Shown: positions 22,498-30,525, numbered from the stretch's first letter. The stretch: DNA of 38,316 bases from Clostridia bacterium (GCA_900766585.1 CAAFVV010000002.1:1-38316); one strand, 5' to 3'. The notes: generated from the letters alone by a model not told the origin. A program made the numbers and translations.

Positions 22498-23498
22498 GTC
22501 CCCCCGGCGACATTTTTCGCCGGCAGAAACCCCTGCGCCGTCAGCGCGTCGGCGAGCAGCCCGGCATACAGCCGGTGGCCGCGGCTGTTCGGGTGCCACG
22601 GGTCGTCATACCACTGCGCTGCTGCCGCCTGTGCGGACAGCCCCGCCAGTGCCGCCGAAAAGGCGGCGCTGGCGTCGCACAGCGGGACACCGGCTGCCGC
22701 TGCCGCCGATCGCGATGCCTCCACATAGTCCTCGTAGAGCGCGCCGCCCTGCCACCGTTGCTCGCCGAGGATGGGCATAACGGTCATGAGTGTGACCGCC
22801 GCACCCGCCGCCTGACAGTCGCGCAGCAGAGCGAGCAGCCGCGCGGCATAGACCTCCGGCGGCGCCCCGGCGATCCAGTCATTGATTGTATGCGCCTCGC
22901 ACAGCACAACGTCGGGGCGCAGCGGGCGGACGATTTCGGCAAAATGCGCCTCCCGGTAGCGAAAGCAGGGGCAGCTGCCGACGCCGCCGTTGACCACGGC
23001 GACGGCGCCCGCATAGGTCTCGAGCCGGTACAGCGGCAGCGTACCGCGGGAGACGGTCAGGGTCAGCGTATGCGCCCCCTCCTCCAGCGGCACGGTCAGC
23101 AGCCGGCAGTCGATCGGCTTCTCCCGTGCGGGCAGCGTGCCGCCGCCGACCGGGATGCCGTCAATCGATGCCGAAAACGCGGCGGGCGCTTCGTCAAGCG
23201 CATATTCCAGACGCAGAAGCGCCCCCGAAAACGGCAGCGTCAGCCGCCCCGTCAGCAGCGCAAACGGCGGCGTAAAGGCAAGCCCGCCCGCCTTTGCCAG
23301 CGCCTTGGCGTTCCATTCGGCGAACGACGCGCCGGTACGTGCGGCCGCCTCGCGGCGCAGGCAATCCACATAGCCGCCGAAGGAAAAGCCGGTCAGCCGC
23401 CGGTCGCCTGCCTCGGCAGGCGGGTCAAGGCTTTCGGTCAGTCCCGCCGCCCCCTGCCCCCAGGTGTGCGAGTCGCCGGTACACAAAATCCGCAGCAT
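22494..23498 (-). CDS. SGNH/GDSL-family hydrolase
   Basis: 334 residues from ATG 23498 (GGGGAGAG ribosome binding site). A start at 23525 would precede the transcription start predicted from the promoter at 23524-23552. Block I is LCTGDSHTWGQG with nucleophile Ser10, block II glycine lies in VVNGGVGSCP, block III in HTINDW, and block V is DPWHPN with Asp299/His302. There is no signal peptide, so it is cytoplasmic. A beta-rich stretch (about residues 75-150) is inserted between blocks I and II, reminiscent of the N-terminal jelly roll of some carbohydrate esterases, though here it lies inside the fold. Members hydrolyse acyl or acetyl esters; the substrate is unknown. Confidence 0.82.
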   Translation of the reverse strand: MLRILCTGDSHTWGQGAAGLTESLDPPAEAGDRRLTGFSFGGYVDCLRREAAARTGASFAEWNAKALAKAGGLAFTPPFALLTGRLTLPFSGALLRLEYALDEAPAAFSASIDGIPVGGGTLPAREKPIDCRLLTVPLEEGAHTLTLTVSRGTLPLYRLETYAGAVAVVNGGVGSCPCFRYREAHFAEIVRPLRPDVVLCEAHTINDWIAGAPPEVYAARLLALLRDCQAAGAAVTLMTVMPILGEQRWQGGALYEDYVEASRSAAAAAGVPLCDASAAFSAALAGLSAQAAAAQWYDDPWHPNSRGHRLYAGLLADALTAQGFLPAKNVAGGT

Positions 23499-23523
23499 AG
23501 ATGATCTCTCCCCTTTTTTCTTC

Positions 23524-23552
23524 ACTATACCATCTGTTTTCCGCCTTGTCTA
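23524..23552 (-). promoter_or_regulatory. Promoter of the SGNH hydrolase
   Basis: Minus strand TAGACA (23552-23547), 17-bp spacer, TATAGT (23529-23524). Confidence 0.65.
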
Positions 23553-23620
23553 TGCACGATCTTCCGAAAAAACGCAAGGGAATTTTCCCGAATTTTACAA
23601 AGAATTAAACTTTTCCCCTC

Positions 23621-23649
23621 TTGCCAACCGCCGCGCGCAGGGCTATAAT
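23621..23649 (+). promoter_or_regulatory. Promoter of the glycosyltransferase operon
   Basis: TTGCCA (23621-23626), 17-bp spacer, TATAAT (23644-23649), 58 bp before the start codon and diverging from the SGNH hydrolase promoter. Confidence 0.75.
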
Positions 23650-23706
23650 TAAGCTGTCGAATTTTTGCGGCTTTTGCCGCTTTTCAGATACAGGGGGGCG
23701 ACGATC

Positions 23707-24744
23707 ATGGAACAACGGCGCATTGCGCTGATCCCGGCATATGAGCCGGACGAAAAAATGCTGGTGCTTCTGCCGCAGCTGACGGCGGCGGGGCTTGCGG
23801 TCGTTGTCGTTGACGACGGCAGCGGCCCTGACTATGCACCGCTGTTTGAGGCGGCGAAGGCCTACGGCGCTGTGCTGACCCATCCCGAAAACCGGGGCAA
23901 GGGCGCGGCGCTGAAAACCGGCTACCGCTGGCTTTTGGAACAGGACGGCGATCCGTTTACCGTCGTGGCGGTGGATGCCGACGGTCAGCACCGGCTGCCC
24001 GATGTGCTGCGCCTGTGCGAGGAGGCGGAAAAAACGCCGGACACACTGGTGCTGGGCGGCCGCGCATTTCAGGGCAAGGTGCCGCTGCGCAGCCGCATGG
24101 GCAACGCCATCACCCGCTTTGTGTTCACGCTCTCGACCGGTCTGCGCGTCCACGACACCCAGACGGGGCTGCGCGCCTGCGGGCGGGCGCTGCTGCCGTT
24201 CTTGCTCAGCGTCGGGGGCGACCGCTATGAATATGAGATGAATGTGCTGCTGCGCTGCTCACGCGACAAGGTGCCGCTGCGCGAGGTGCCGATCGAAACA
24301 GTGTATATCGACGGCAACGCCTCCTCGCATTTCAACGCCCTGCGCGATTCCGCCCGCATTTACAAGGAGATACTGAAATTTTCGCTCTCCTCGCTCGCCG
24401 CATTTCTCGTGGACTATCTGCTGTTTGCGCTGCTTTGTCTCTTTTTGAGAGAGTGGACCGCCAACATCCTCGCGCGGCTGTGCAGCGCCACGGTCAACTT
24501 TACGATAAACCGCAAGCTGGTGTTCCGCAGCGACAAGCCGCTTTTGCGCTCGGCACTGGAATATGCGCTGCTGGCGGCGGTCATTCTGGCGGGCAACACG
24601 CTGGTGCTGACCCTGCTCGTCGAGCGGGCGGGTATGCCGGAGCTGCTTGCGAAGCTCATCGTCGAGCTGCTGTTTTTTCTGCTCAGCTGGATGGTGCAGC
24701 GCTGTCTGATCTTCCGCCGCCGCGCCGAAGCCAAAAAGTCCTGA
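23707..24744 (+). CDS. Bifunctional GT2 glycosyltransferase / GtrA-like membrane protein
   Basis: 345 residues from ATG 23707 (AGGGGGGCGAC site); a frame from 23665 lacks one. The N-terminal GT-A domain (about 1-215) has IPAYEPDEKM, VVVDDGSG (about 33-40), NRGKGAALKTGYRW, the metal-binding DADGQH (about 90-95) and TGLRVHDTQTGLRACGR, as in polyprenyl-phosphate sugar transferases of the DPM1/GtrB type. The C-terminal GtrA domain (about 220-345) has four hydrophobic helices and the conserved ATVNFTINRKLVFRS. GtrB-type enzymes make a lipid-linked sugar and GtrA-like proteins are proposed to flip it. Fusion links both steps. Likely function: decoration of a cell-surface glycan. Confidence 0.9.
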   Translation: MEQRRIALIPAYEPDEKMLVLLPQLTAAGLAVVVVDDGSGPDYAPLFEAAKAYGAVLTHPENRGKGAALKTGYRWLLEQDGDPFTVVAVDADGQHRLPDVLRLCEEAEKTPDTLVLGGRAFQGKVPLRSRMGNAITRFVFTLSTGLRVHDTQTGLRACGRALLPFLLSVGGDRYEYEMNVLLRCSRDKVPLREVPIETVYIDGNASSHFNALRDSARIYKEILKFSLSSLAAFLVDYLLFALLCLFLREWTANILARLCSATVNFTINRKLVFRSDKPLLRSALEYALLAAVILAGNTLVLTLLVERAGMPELLAKLIVELLFFLLSWMVQRCLIFRRRAEAKKS

Positions 24745-24760
24745 TCCGGGAGGGAGCCGT

Positions 24761-25792
24761 ATGTCTTTTCTGAAGCGTCCCGGCACAGCGGGCGTGCTCT
24801 ACGCACTGCTGCTTGCCGTATTTACCCTGTATGTCGTGCTGGATACGTTTGTGATCCCGCAGCCGCTGCCGACACCGGCGCAGCCGGAGAGCGGCACGGC
24901 CTCGACCGCCGGCACAACGCCGACGACCGGGGCGACCGGCACCGCCGTGACCGGCACGGGAACCGTGACCAAGACGCCGCCCGAGACGCCGCTGCCCTCC
25001 GGCTCCGCCGTCAGCGGCGAGCCGATGACCTATACCGACAGCAGCATCTCGATCGTGCTGACGACCTACCGGGTCGAGGCGACCTCGCTTGAGAGCACGA
25101 CTGTGTATGTGGCGGATATCCGCCTGACGGATGTGTCGCTTTTAAAGACGGCGTTTGCCAACGACACCTTCGGCGCCAACATCCGCGCCAGGACCTCCGA
25201 CACCGCCAAAGCCCATGACGCCGTCCTCGCGATCAACGGCGACTATTACGGCGCGCGGGTCAAGGACGGCGGCTATGTGCTGCGCAACGGCACCGTGTAT
25301 CAGGATGTCGCGCTGAAAACCGCCGCCGACCGCACAACGGGGTCGATCGACGACCTCATCATCCGGAAGGACGGCAGCTTTGCCATCGTTAACGAAGCGC
25401 AGACGCCGATGTCCGCGCTTTTGGCAGACGGGGCGCAGCAGGTGCTGGCTTTCGGCCCCGCCATGCTGGAAAACGGCGCGCTGAGGGTCAGCGGAAACGA
25501 AAAGGGACTGGCACGGGCGCTTAACCCCCGCACCGCCATCGGCATCTATGAGCCGGGACACTATGTGTTCGTTGTGGCGGAGGGACGGCAGAAGCCAAAA
25601 AACTGCGGCATCTCAGTCTACCGCCTTGCGCAGTTTATGCAGGAGCTGGGCGTGCAGACCGCCTATAATTTGGACGGCGGCGGCTCGAGCGCGCTGTGGT
25701 TTAACGGTCAGCTGATCAACCATCCGACCACCGACGGCAAGACCTTTGCGGAAAGGGGCGTGAGCGACATTGTCTACATCGGCTACCGCTAA
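24761..25792 (+). CDS. Phosphodiester glycosidase family protein (NAGPA domain), membrane anchored
   Basis: 343 residues, 16 bp after the glycosyltransferase, site GGGAGGGAG. One N-terminal transmembrane helix (about 10-30), a T/G/P-rich low-complexity spacer (about 35-90), then an extracytoplasmic domain. VLAINGDYYGARVKDGGYVLRNG (in two pieces around 155-178), NPRTAIGIYEPGHYVFVV and YNLDGGGSSALWFNG (about 302-316) are hallmarks of the NAGPA family, whose human member removes GlcNAc from phosphodiesters. Bacterial members sit among surface-glycan genes. With a lipid-linked sugar synthase upstream, a role in trimming or remodelling a surface phosphoglycan is plausible but not demonstrated. Confidence 0.88.
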   Translation: MSFLKRPGTAGVLYALLLAVFTLYVVLDTFVIPQPLPTPAQPESGTASTAGTTPTTGATGTAVTGTGTVTKTPPETPLPSGSAVSGEPMTYTDSSISIVLTTYRVEATSLESTTVYVADIRLTDVSLLKTAFANDTFGANIRARTSDTAKAHDAVLAINGDYYGARVKDGGYVLRNGTVYQDVALKTAADRTTGSIDDLIIRKDGSFAIVNEAQTPMSALLADGAQQVLAFGPAMLENGALRVSGNEKGLARALNPRTAIGIYEPGHYVFVVAEGRQKPKNCGISVYRLAQFMQELGVQTAYNLDGGGSSALWFNGQLINHPTTDGKTFAERGVSDIVYIGYR

Positions 25793-26216
25793 GGAGCGAA
25801 ACGTCCTGCGCCGTGCCGCGCTCGTGTGGCTGTGCGCCGCCGCGTTTGTTGCCGTGTTCGGGCGCGTCTATCAGGTGTTTTCTCATGACGTCTGGTCGCC
25901 CTCCATGGTATTTGCCTTTATGTACCCGCTGCTCGGCGGCGCGCTGCCGCTGACGGTCTGCGCGCTCTGCTCCGTGCGGGTCATCCCCGGGCGGCTGTGC
26001 CGCTGGCTGCTGTCGGCGGGGCTGGCCGCGCTGACCGTCGGCAGCGTGCTGACCGGCATCTTCGAGATCTACGGCACCACGAGCCGCCTGCTCGCCGTAT
26101 ACCGCTTTGCCGGCTGGCCGCTTGTCGTCCTCGCTGCTTTGGTGTATCTGTTAGGCTTTTTGGCCCCCCGTCCGCGCCGGGTAAGCCGCCACGGCGCAGA
26201 AAAATCCGGTGAATAA
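25770..26216 (+). CDS. Small four-helix membrane protein, unknown function
   Basis: 148 residues if translation begins at TTG 25770, overlapping the upstream gene by 23 bp; AAAGGGG lies 12 bases before it. No ATG exists near the N-terminus. The next in-frame standard start is GTG 25824, which would cut into the first helix. Hydrophobic segments are at about 15-35, 47-68, 78-97 and 116-134, with a basic tail PRPRRVSRHG. I do not recognise a family. Overlap with the glycosidase gene and the shared terminator at 26283-26326 suggest it belongs to the same surface-glycan operon. Confidence 0.7.
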   Translation: MSTSATAKERNVLRRAALVWLCAAAFVAVFGRVYQVFSHDVWSPSMVFAFMYPLLGGALPLTVCALCSVRVIPGRLCRWLLSAGLAALTVGSVLTGIFEIYGTTSRLLAVYRFAGWPLVVLAALVYLLGFLAPRPRRVSRHGAEKSGE

Positions 26217-26282
26217 GCTGCGCCGGTCTCCCCGAAGTGCTCCCGTCTGCCGCGGTAAAGCCGCCGAACTGAAAAGCAGACC

Positions 26283-26326
26283 AAAAGGGCTGTGATCCCG
26301 ATTAAAGGGGATCACAGCCCTTTTTT
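26283..26326. terminator. Bidirectional intrinsic terminator
   Basis: A perfect 17-bp stem, 26283-26299 with 26308-26324, loop GATTAAAG, bounded by AAAA and TTTTTT so that it can stop transcription from either side. Confidence 0.92.
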
Positions 26327-26338
26327 ATCCGCAGCCCT

Positions 26339-26599
26339 TTACAGCCCCTTTTTCTTTTTCCAGACGAAGAACAGCACCAGCGCCGCCGCATCCTTTTTGA
26401 TCACAATGCGGTACGTGGTGGCGGTAAGGGCGTGGACATTGCTGATCGTTAGCTTCGTCGAGGTCAGGATGGTGAGCTTGCCGTTTCGTGATTTTCCGGC
26501 GTCGCCCTTTTCAAAGGTATAGTCCGTCCCGTTTTTGCCGCCCGTCACGATAAAGTCGCCCACGGTCGTGCCGCTTTCCGCTCTGGCGGAAAAAGAATA
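26339..26599 (-). pseudogene. Remnant of a repeat-type surface protein
   Basis: The 86 recognisable residues include VGDFIVTGGKNGTDYTFEKG, LTILTSTKLTISN and TTYRIVIKKDAAA. These resemble the repeats of clostridial beta-helical surface proteins (DUF4353/Cthe_2159-like), whose sequence commonly runs TDRIV...NVTI. Here the repeat is interrupted and followed by LVLFFVWKKKKGL, which looks like the end of a C-terminal membrane anchor. I infer an internal deletion joining repeat and anchor. The open frame continues upstream to 26836, but that part reads through the terminator hairpin at 26690-26766 and gives no sensible protein, and no ribosome binding site or signal peptide is seen. Alternatively it is a chance frame; confidence is limited. 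Confidence 0.45.
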
Positions 26600-26689
26600 G
26601 TCTTTTTTAAAATTTCGCCCTTTTGGGGCAAAATTCCGCATTTTCCCGGCGGAGCAGCCGTCCTGCCGAAATTCGCCCGTCCGGTTTTG

Positions 26690-26766
26690 AACAAAAAACA
26701 CCCCCAAAGGGGCTGTGCGGAAAGTGACTGCCACAGGCAGGACTCCACAGCATCCCTTTGGGGGTG
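26690..26766 (-). terminator. Long-stem intrinsic terminator after the lipoprotein gene
   Basis: Minus strand: CACCCCCAAAGGG (26766-26754) pairs with CCCTTTGGGGGTG (26711-26699). An inner stem GCTGTG/CACAGC (26751-26746 with 26717-26712) and a small apical CTGCC-TGT-GGCAG follow, and TTTTTTG comes after the stem. Unusually tall for a terminator (about 24 bp with a small bulge). Confidence 0.85.
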
Positions 26767-26784
26767 CGGACCGATCGGTAAGGA

Positions 26785-27141
26785 TCAGCCGGCGTTCAGC
26801 TCGGTGTCGATGTACGTCTTGGTCTCGCCGATCCACTTCTGGACCTTGTCAAACCAAGCAATCATCTCGTCGTACTTCTCATCCGAGATCTCTGCATCGC
26901 CCTGCAGGATTTCGGTGTACTGGTTGAGCAGGTCGCTCATCTGCTGATAGGTATCGACTACGTCGGTGTCAAGGAAATCCTTGTTCTCGTTGATGAGGGT
27001 GGCGACCTCATTGAACGCAACAGCGACCTCCGTGTGCTTGTCGATGGCTTCCTGCTTTTTTGCGCTTTCGCCGCAGCCGGCAAGACCGATCATCAGGATC
27101 AGCGCCAGCACGACGGAGAAAACGGTCATGGTTTTTTTCAC
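26785..27141 (-). CDS. Small helical lipoprotein, unknown function
   Basis: 118 residues from GTG 27141, placed 9 bases after AGGAAG; ATG 27129 is an alternative. MKKTMTVFSVVLALILMIG is a lipoprotein signal with lipobox LAGC (lipidated Cys23). The mature part is about 95 residues, acidic, and almost entirely predicted helix (EVAVAFNEVATLINENKDFLDTD, then MSDLLNQYTEILQGD and WFDKVQKWIGETKTYIDTEL, each read in pieces). It may be a helical bundle on the outer face of the membrane. It lies 31 bp after the TM2 gene and shares its promoter. No family recognised. Confidence 0.8.
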   Translation of the reverse strand: MKKTMTVFSVVLALILMIGLAGCGESAKKQEAIDKHTEVAVAFNEVATLINENKDFLDTDVVDTYQQMSDLLNQYTEILQGDAEISDEKYDEMIAWFDKVQKWIGETKTYIDTELNAG

Positions 27142-27172
27142 AGTTTTTCGCTTCCTTTTTCTGATCGGCAGA

Positions 27173-27376
27173 TCAGTTGCTCGCGCCCCAGACGTTGCCG
27201 TTTTTGTCCGTGTATTTGCCCATGCAGACTTTGATGAAGTCCACAAGCCAGCCGATACCGAACACGCCGCCCGAGATCAGCCAGAGGATACCCGTGCCGA
27301 TCTTGCCGGTCATAAAGCGGTGGACACCCAGTCCGCCCAGGAAAAAGGTGATCAGAATAGCTGCAGTCTTGCTCAT
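27173..27376 (-). CDS. TM2-domain membrane protein
   Basis: 67 residues from ATG 27376 after AAGGAG. Two short transmembrane helices with the TM2 pattern AAILITFFLGGLGVHRFMTG, then GTGILWLISGGVFGIGWLVDFI, and a short polar tail DKNGNVWGASN. TM2 proteins are small helical hairpins of unknown molecular role found across bacteria and animals. First gene of a two-gene operon with the lipoprotein, so the two may work together at the membrane; that link is inference from co-transcription. Confidence 0.88.
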   Translation of the reverse strand: MSKTAAILITFFLGGLGVHRFMTGKIGTGILWLISGGVFGIGWLVDFIKVCMGKYTDKNGNVWGASN

Positions 27377-27465
27377 GTGATTTTTCTCCTTCTTAATATG
27401 TATTTTTCCGTAGAACGGCGCCGCTCCTCTTTTCTTTCCGCGGACGCCGGTCATACGACATTACC

Positions 27466-27494
27466 AGTATATCACATTTTACTGTATACTGCAA
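27466..27494 (-). promoter_or_regulatory. Promoter of the TM2-lipoprotein operon
   Basis: Minus strand TTGCAG (27494-27489), 17-bp spacer, TATACT (27471-27466). The 292 bp between TM2 and rnfC otherwise hold only this and the rnf promoter. Confidence 0.75.
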
Positions 27495-27588
27495 GCGAAA
27501 ATATGCGCATATTTACATCAAATTGTCTGCACCTATCCGGCATATCCCACAATACGGCGGGAAACGCCGCGCCGGTGCGCGGTTTTTC

Positions 27589-27617
27589 TTGCAATTCCGG
27601 CAAAAAAATGCTATACT
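27589..27617 (+). promoter_or_regulatory. Promoter of the rnf operon
   Basis: TTGCAA (27589-27594), 17-bp spacer, TATACT (27612-27617), 52 bp before rnfC. Confidence 0.75.
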
Positions 27618-27668
27618 GATTTATCTGTATATATATCTATTTTCCCTCCCAAGGAGGTCAACGCGAAC

Positions 27669-29006
27669 ATGACAATCAAGGAACGGTTTGAAAACCGCGT
27701 GCGCCGCGGACGGGGCGGCGTCGAGCTGCCCCATCGCCGCTATACGGCGGGGTCGGAAACGGTGGACATGCCCCCCGCGCCGCATCTGATCTTCCCGATG
27801 AATCAGCACATCGGCGCGCCCTGCATCCCGACCGTCGCCGCGGGCGACACGGTCGCGATCGGACAGGTCATCGGCGACAGCGATCAGTTTGTCTCCGCGC
27901 CGATCCACTCCTCCGTCTCCGGCACGGTGGCGGCGATCGGCACGCTGCTGATGCCAAACGGCACCGTCAGCCAGACCGTGGAGATCGACAGCGACGGCGA
28001 ACAGCGTCCCGACCCGTCGCTTGCGCCGCCGAAGGCGGACACGTTTGAGGAATTTATCCGCGCCGTGCGCCAGAGCGGGCTTGTCGGTCTGGGCGGCGCC
28101 GGCTTTCCGACCCACATCAAGCTCGCGCCGAAAAACCGCGACGAGATCGACACGATCCTGATCAACGCGGCAGAGTGCGAGCCGTATGTCACGAGCGACT
28201 ACCGCGAATGTCTCGAAAATTCGTGGGATATCGTCTCGGGGCTGCAGACCGTCATGGAATTTCTGGAGGCCAGGCGGGTGCTGATCGCGATTGAGCGCGA
28301 CCGCACCAAGGCGGTGACGGAAATGTCGCATATCGCGGCGGGCATCACCTCGCCCGGGCGCGAGGTGCGGGTCGTCCCGCTGCGCACCCGCTATCCCCAG
28401 GGCGCGGAAAAAATGCTGATCTACTCCTGCACGGGCAGAAGGCTCGCCCCCGGGCAGCTGCCCGCCGACGCGGGCTGCATCGTGCTGAACGTCGCCTCGG
28501 TCGCGACGATCGCCCGCTATCTCAAAACCGGTATGCCGCTGGTCGAAAAGCGCATCACGGTGGACGGCTCCGCCATCGCCCATCCCAAAAACGTGCGGGT
28601 TGCGATCGGCACGCCGATTGCCGACCTCATCGCCTTCACGGGCGGCACGCGGGAGACCCCCGTGCGGCTCATCAACGGCGGCCCGATGATGGGTACGACG
28701 CTGCCAAACGACCGCTTCCCGATCCTCAAGGCGAGCAAGGCGGTCATCGCACTCGGCGAAGCCGACTGCGCCTCCCATCCCGCCGGCAACTGCCTGCGCT
28801 GCGGGCGCTGCGTATACAACTGCCCGATGGGGCTGATGCCGACCGCACTTGAAGAGGCGTACCGCCGCGGCGACATTCCGCAGCTTTTGAAGCTGAATGT
28901 GCAAAGCTGCATGGACTGCGGCTGCTGCACCTACAGCTGTCCCGCCTACCGCCCGCTTGCGGAGACCATCCGGCTTGCCAAAGCCGCCGCGCGGAAACCG
29001 CGCTGA
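27669..29006 (+). CDS. rnfC: Rnf complex subunit C (electron-input, NADH-binding side)
   Basis: 445 residues, AAGGAGG 12 bases upstream. The N-terminal barrel-sandwich region (about 35-105, GAPCIPTVAAGDTVAIGQ) is followed by an NuoF-like nucleotide/FMN-binding domain with GLGGAGFPTHIKL, INAAECEPYVTSDYR and INGGPMMGT. Two [4Fe-4S] motifs close the protein: CLRCGRCVYNCP (Cys375, 378, 381, 385) and CMDCGCCTYSCP (Cys414, 417, 420, 424). RnfC connects the membrane complex to NAD(H). It is shorter than proteobacterial RnfC, which carries an alanine-rich C-terminal extension, as usual for Clostridia. First gene of rnfCDGEAB. Confidence 0.97.
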   Translation: MTIKERFENRVRRGRGGVELPHRRYTAGSETVDMPPAPHLIFPMNQHIGAPCIPTVAAGDTVAIGQVIGDSDQFVSAPIHSSVSGTVAAIGTLLMPNGTVSQTVEIDSDGEQRPDPSLAPPKADTFEEFIRAVRQSGLVGLGGAGFPTHIKLAPKNRDEIDTILINAAECEPYVTSDYRECLENSWDIVSGLQTVMEFLEARRVLIAIERDRTKAVTEMSHIAAGITSPGREVRVVPLRTRYPQGAEKMLIYSCTGRRLAPGQLPADAGCIVLNVASVATIARYLKTGMPLVEKRITVDGSAIAHPKNVRVAIGTPIADLIAFTGGTRETPVRLINGGPMMGTTLPNDRFPILKASKAVIALGEADCASHPAGNCLRCGRCVYNCPMGLMPTALEEAYRRGDIPQLLKLNVQSCMDCGCCTYSCPAYRPLAETIRLAKAAARKPR

Positions 29007-29024
29007 CAAAGGAGGAATACCCAT

Positions 29025-29978
29025 ATGACGGCGTTTACCGCCTCTCCCGCCCCGCATCTGCACAGTGAGGACAGCACCCGCCGCATCATGCTGGACGTGA
29101 TCATCGCCCTGTTGCCCGCTGTGCTGACCTCGGTCTGGCTGTTCGGCTGGCGGGCGCTCTGCCTTGAGCTGATCTGCGTCGCCGCCTGCATCGCGGCGGA
29201 ATATCTGTCCTGTGTCGTGCTGAAAAAGCCCTCATCCGTCGGGGATCTGTCCTGCATCGTCACGGGGCTTCTGCTCGCCTTTAACCTGCCCGCCACCATC
29301 GCCTGGTGGAAGGCGGTGCTCGGCTGCGTCGTCGCGATTGTCGTCGTGAAAATGATGTTCGGCGGTATCGGGCACAATTTTGTCAACCCCGCGCTGATCG
29401 GGCGTATCGTGCTGATGGGCAGCTTTCCCGCCGACATGAACAGCTGGCCGCTGCCGCTGCCCGGCGCGTCCGCCGACACCGTCGCCGCGGCAACGCCGCT
29501 CGAGATGATGGGCAGTGAGGCGCTCACGACGGAATACCCGCTGTGGCGCATGCTGGTCGGTCTGCGCCCCGGCGCACTCGGCGAGACCTGCGCCGTCGCG
29601 CTGCTGCTTGGCTTTGCGTATCTGCTGGTACGGCGGGTCGTCGCGCCGACGATCCCCCTCTGCTATCTCGGCACTGTGCTGGTCATCGCCCTGCTCTGCG
29701 GTCAGCCGCCGCTGTATCACCTGCTGTCCGGCGGCCTGCTGCTCGGCGCCATCTTTATGGCGACCGACTACACCACCACACCGATCAGCCCGCTCGGCCA
29801 TGCGCTGTTCGGCATCGGCTGCGGCGCACTGACCATGCTGATCCGCTGCTGCGGCTCACTGCCCGAGGGCGTATCGTTCGCCATTGTGCTGATGAATATT
29901 GTCACGCCGCTGATCGACCGCACGGTTCGTCCCGCGGCGTTCGGGGTGAAAAGGAGGGGACTGCGCCGTGAAAAATAA
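29025..29978 (+). CDS. rnfD: Rnf complex membrane subunit D
   Basis: 317 residues with about nine hydrophobic helices; relative of NqrB. Landmarks are SSVGDLSCIVTGLLLAFNLP, KMMFGGIGHNFVNPALIGR and DTVAAATPLEMM, whose Thr157 aligns with the threonine that carries covalent FMN in RnfD/NqrB. The usual S(G)AT is AAT here, so the flavin site is slightly variant. TDYTTTPISPLGHALFGIGCG is also typical. It lies 18 bp after rnfC and overlaps rnfG by 11 bp. Confidence 0.95.
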   Translation: MTAFTASPAPHLHSEDSTRRIMLDVIIALLPAVLTSVWLFGWRALCLELICVAACIAAEYLSCVVLKKPSSVGDLSCIVTGLLLAFNLPATIAWWKAVLGCVVAIVVVKMMFGGIGHNFVNPALIGRIVLMGSFPADMNSWPLPLPGASADTVAAATPLEMMGSEALTTEYPLWRMLVGLRPGALGETCAVALLLGFAYLLVRRVVAPTIPLCYLGTVLVIALLCGQPPLYHLLSGGLLLGAIFMATDYTTTPISPLGHALFGIGCGALTMLIRCCGSLPEGVSFAIVLMNIVTPLIDRTVRPAAFGVKRRGLRREK

Positions 29979-30525
29979 GCTGTGGAGCGTACTGAAGCCC
30001 GCTCTGATCCTGACGGCGATCACCGCCGTCTCCGCCGCCGCGCTCGCGGGCGTCAACGCCCTCACGGCGGACACGATCACCCGCCGCGCTGAGGAGACCG
30101 CCGACCGCGCGCGGCGGCAGGTCATCGACGCCGCCGCGTTTGAAGCCGCCGCACTGCCGGGGGAGGACGGGGAGAGCTACTACAAGGCGCTCGGTGAAAA
30201 CGGCGAGACGCTCGGCTATGTCTTTACCGCAACGGTCAGCGGCAAGAGCAGCGGACTGACCGTCATGACCGGCATCCTCGCCGACGGCACGGTCGCGGGC
30301 GTGGTCGTGACGGAGGACAACGAGACCGCCGGCTATGTGCAGAAGGTGGAAAAGGCGGGGCTGCTCGACCGGCTTAAAGGACTGCCCGCCGCGCCGATCA
30401 CCGCCGGAGAGGATGTCGACACCGTCGCCCAGGCGACCAAAACGTCCAAGGGCATCCTGCGCGGCGTCAATGAGGCGATCGAGCGGTATACGCAGATCAA
30501 GGAGGCGGAAACGGATGGCGAATAA
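29968..30525 (+). CDS. rnfG: Rnf complex FMN-binding subunit G
   Basis: 185 residues from GTG 29968, with AAAAGGAGGGG just upstream inside rnfD. A single N-terminal helix (about 8-30) precedes an extracytoplasmic FMN-binding domain with GILADGTVAGVVVTEDNET and VDTVAQATKTSKGILRGVNEA. Thr157 (in QAT) occupies the place of the flavinylated threonine; the consensus SGAT is AQAT here. The flavin would be attached by an ApbE-type transferase, not present in the window. Slightly short of the usual 190-210 residues. Confidence 0.94.
   Translation: MKNKLWSVLKPALILTAITAVSAAALAGVNALTADTITRRAEETADRARRQVIDAAAFEAAALPGEDGESYYKALGENGETLGYVFTATVSGKSSGLTVMTGILADGTVAGVVVTEDNETAGYVQKVEKAGLLDRLKGLPAAPITAGEDVDTVAQATKTSKGILRGVNEAIERYTQIKEAETDGE

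Noticed and set aside
26600..26836. Upstream part of the minus-strand frame 26339-26836 as a real N-terminus
   Set aside because: It runs through the lipoprotein terminator hairpin and an inverted AT-rich repeat (26611-26635), with no signal peptide or ribosome binding site.
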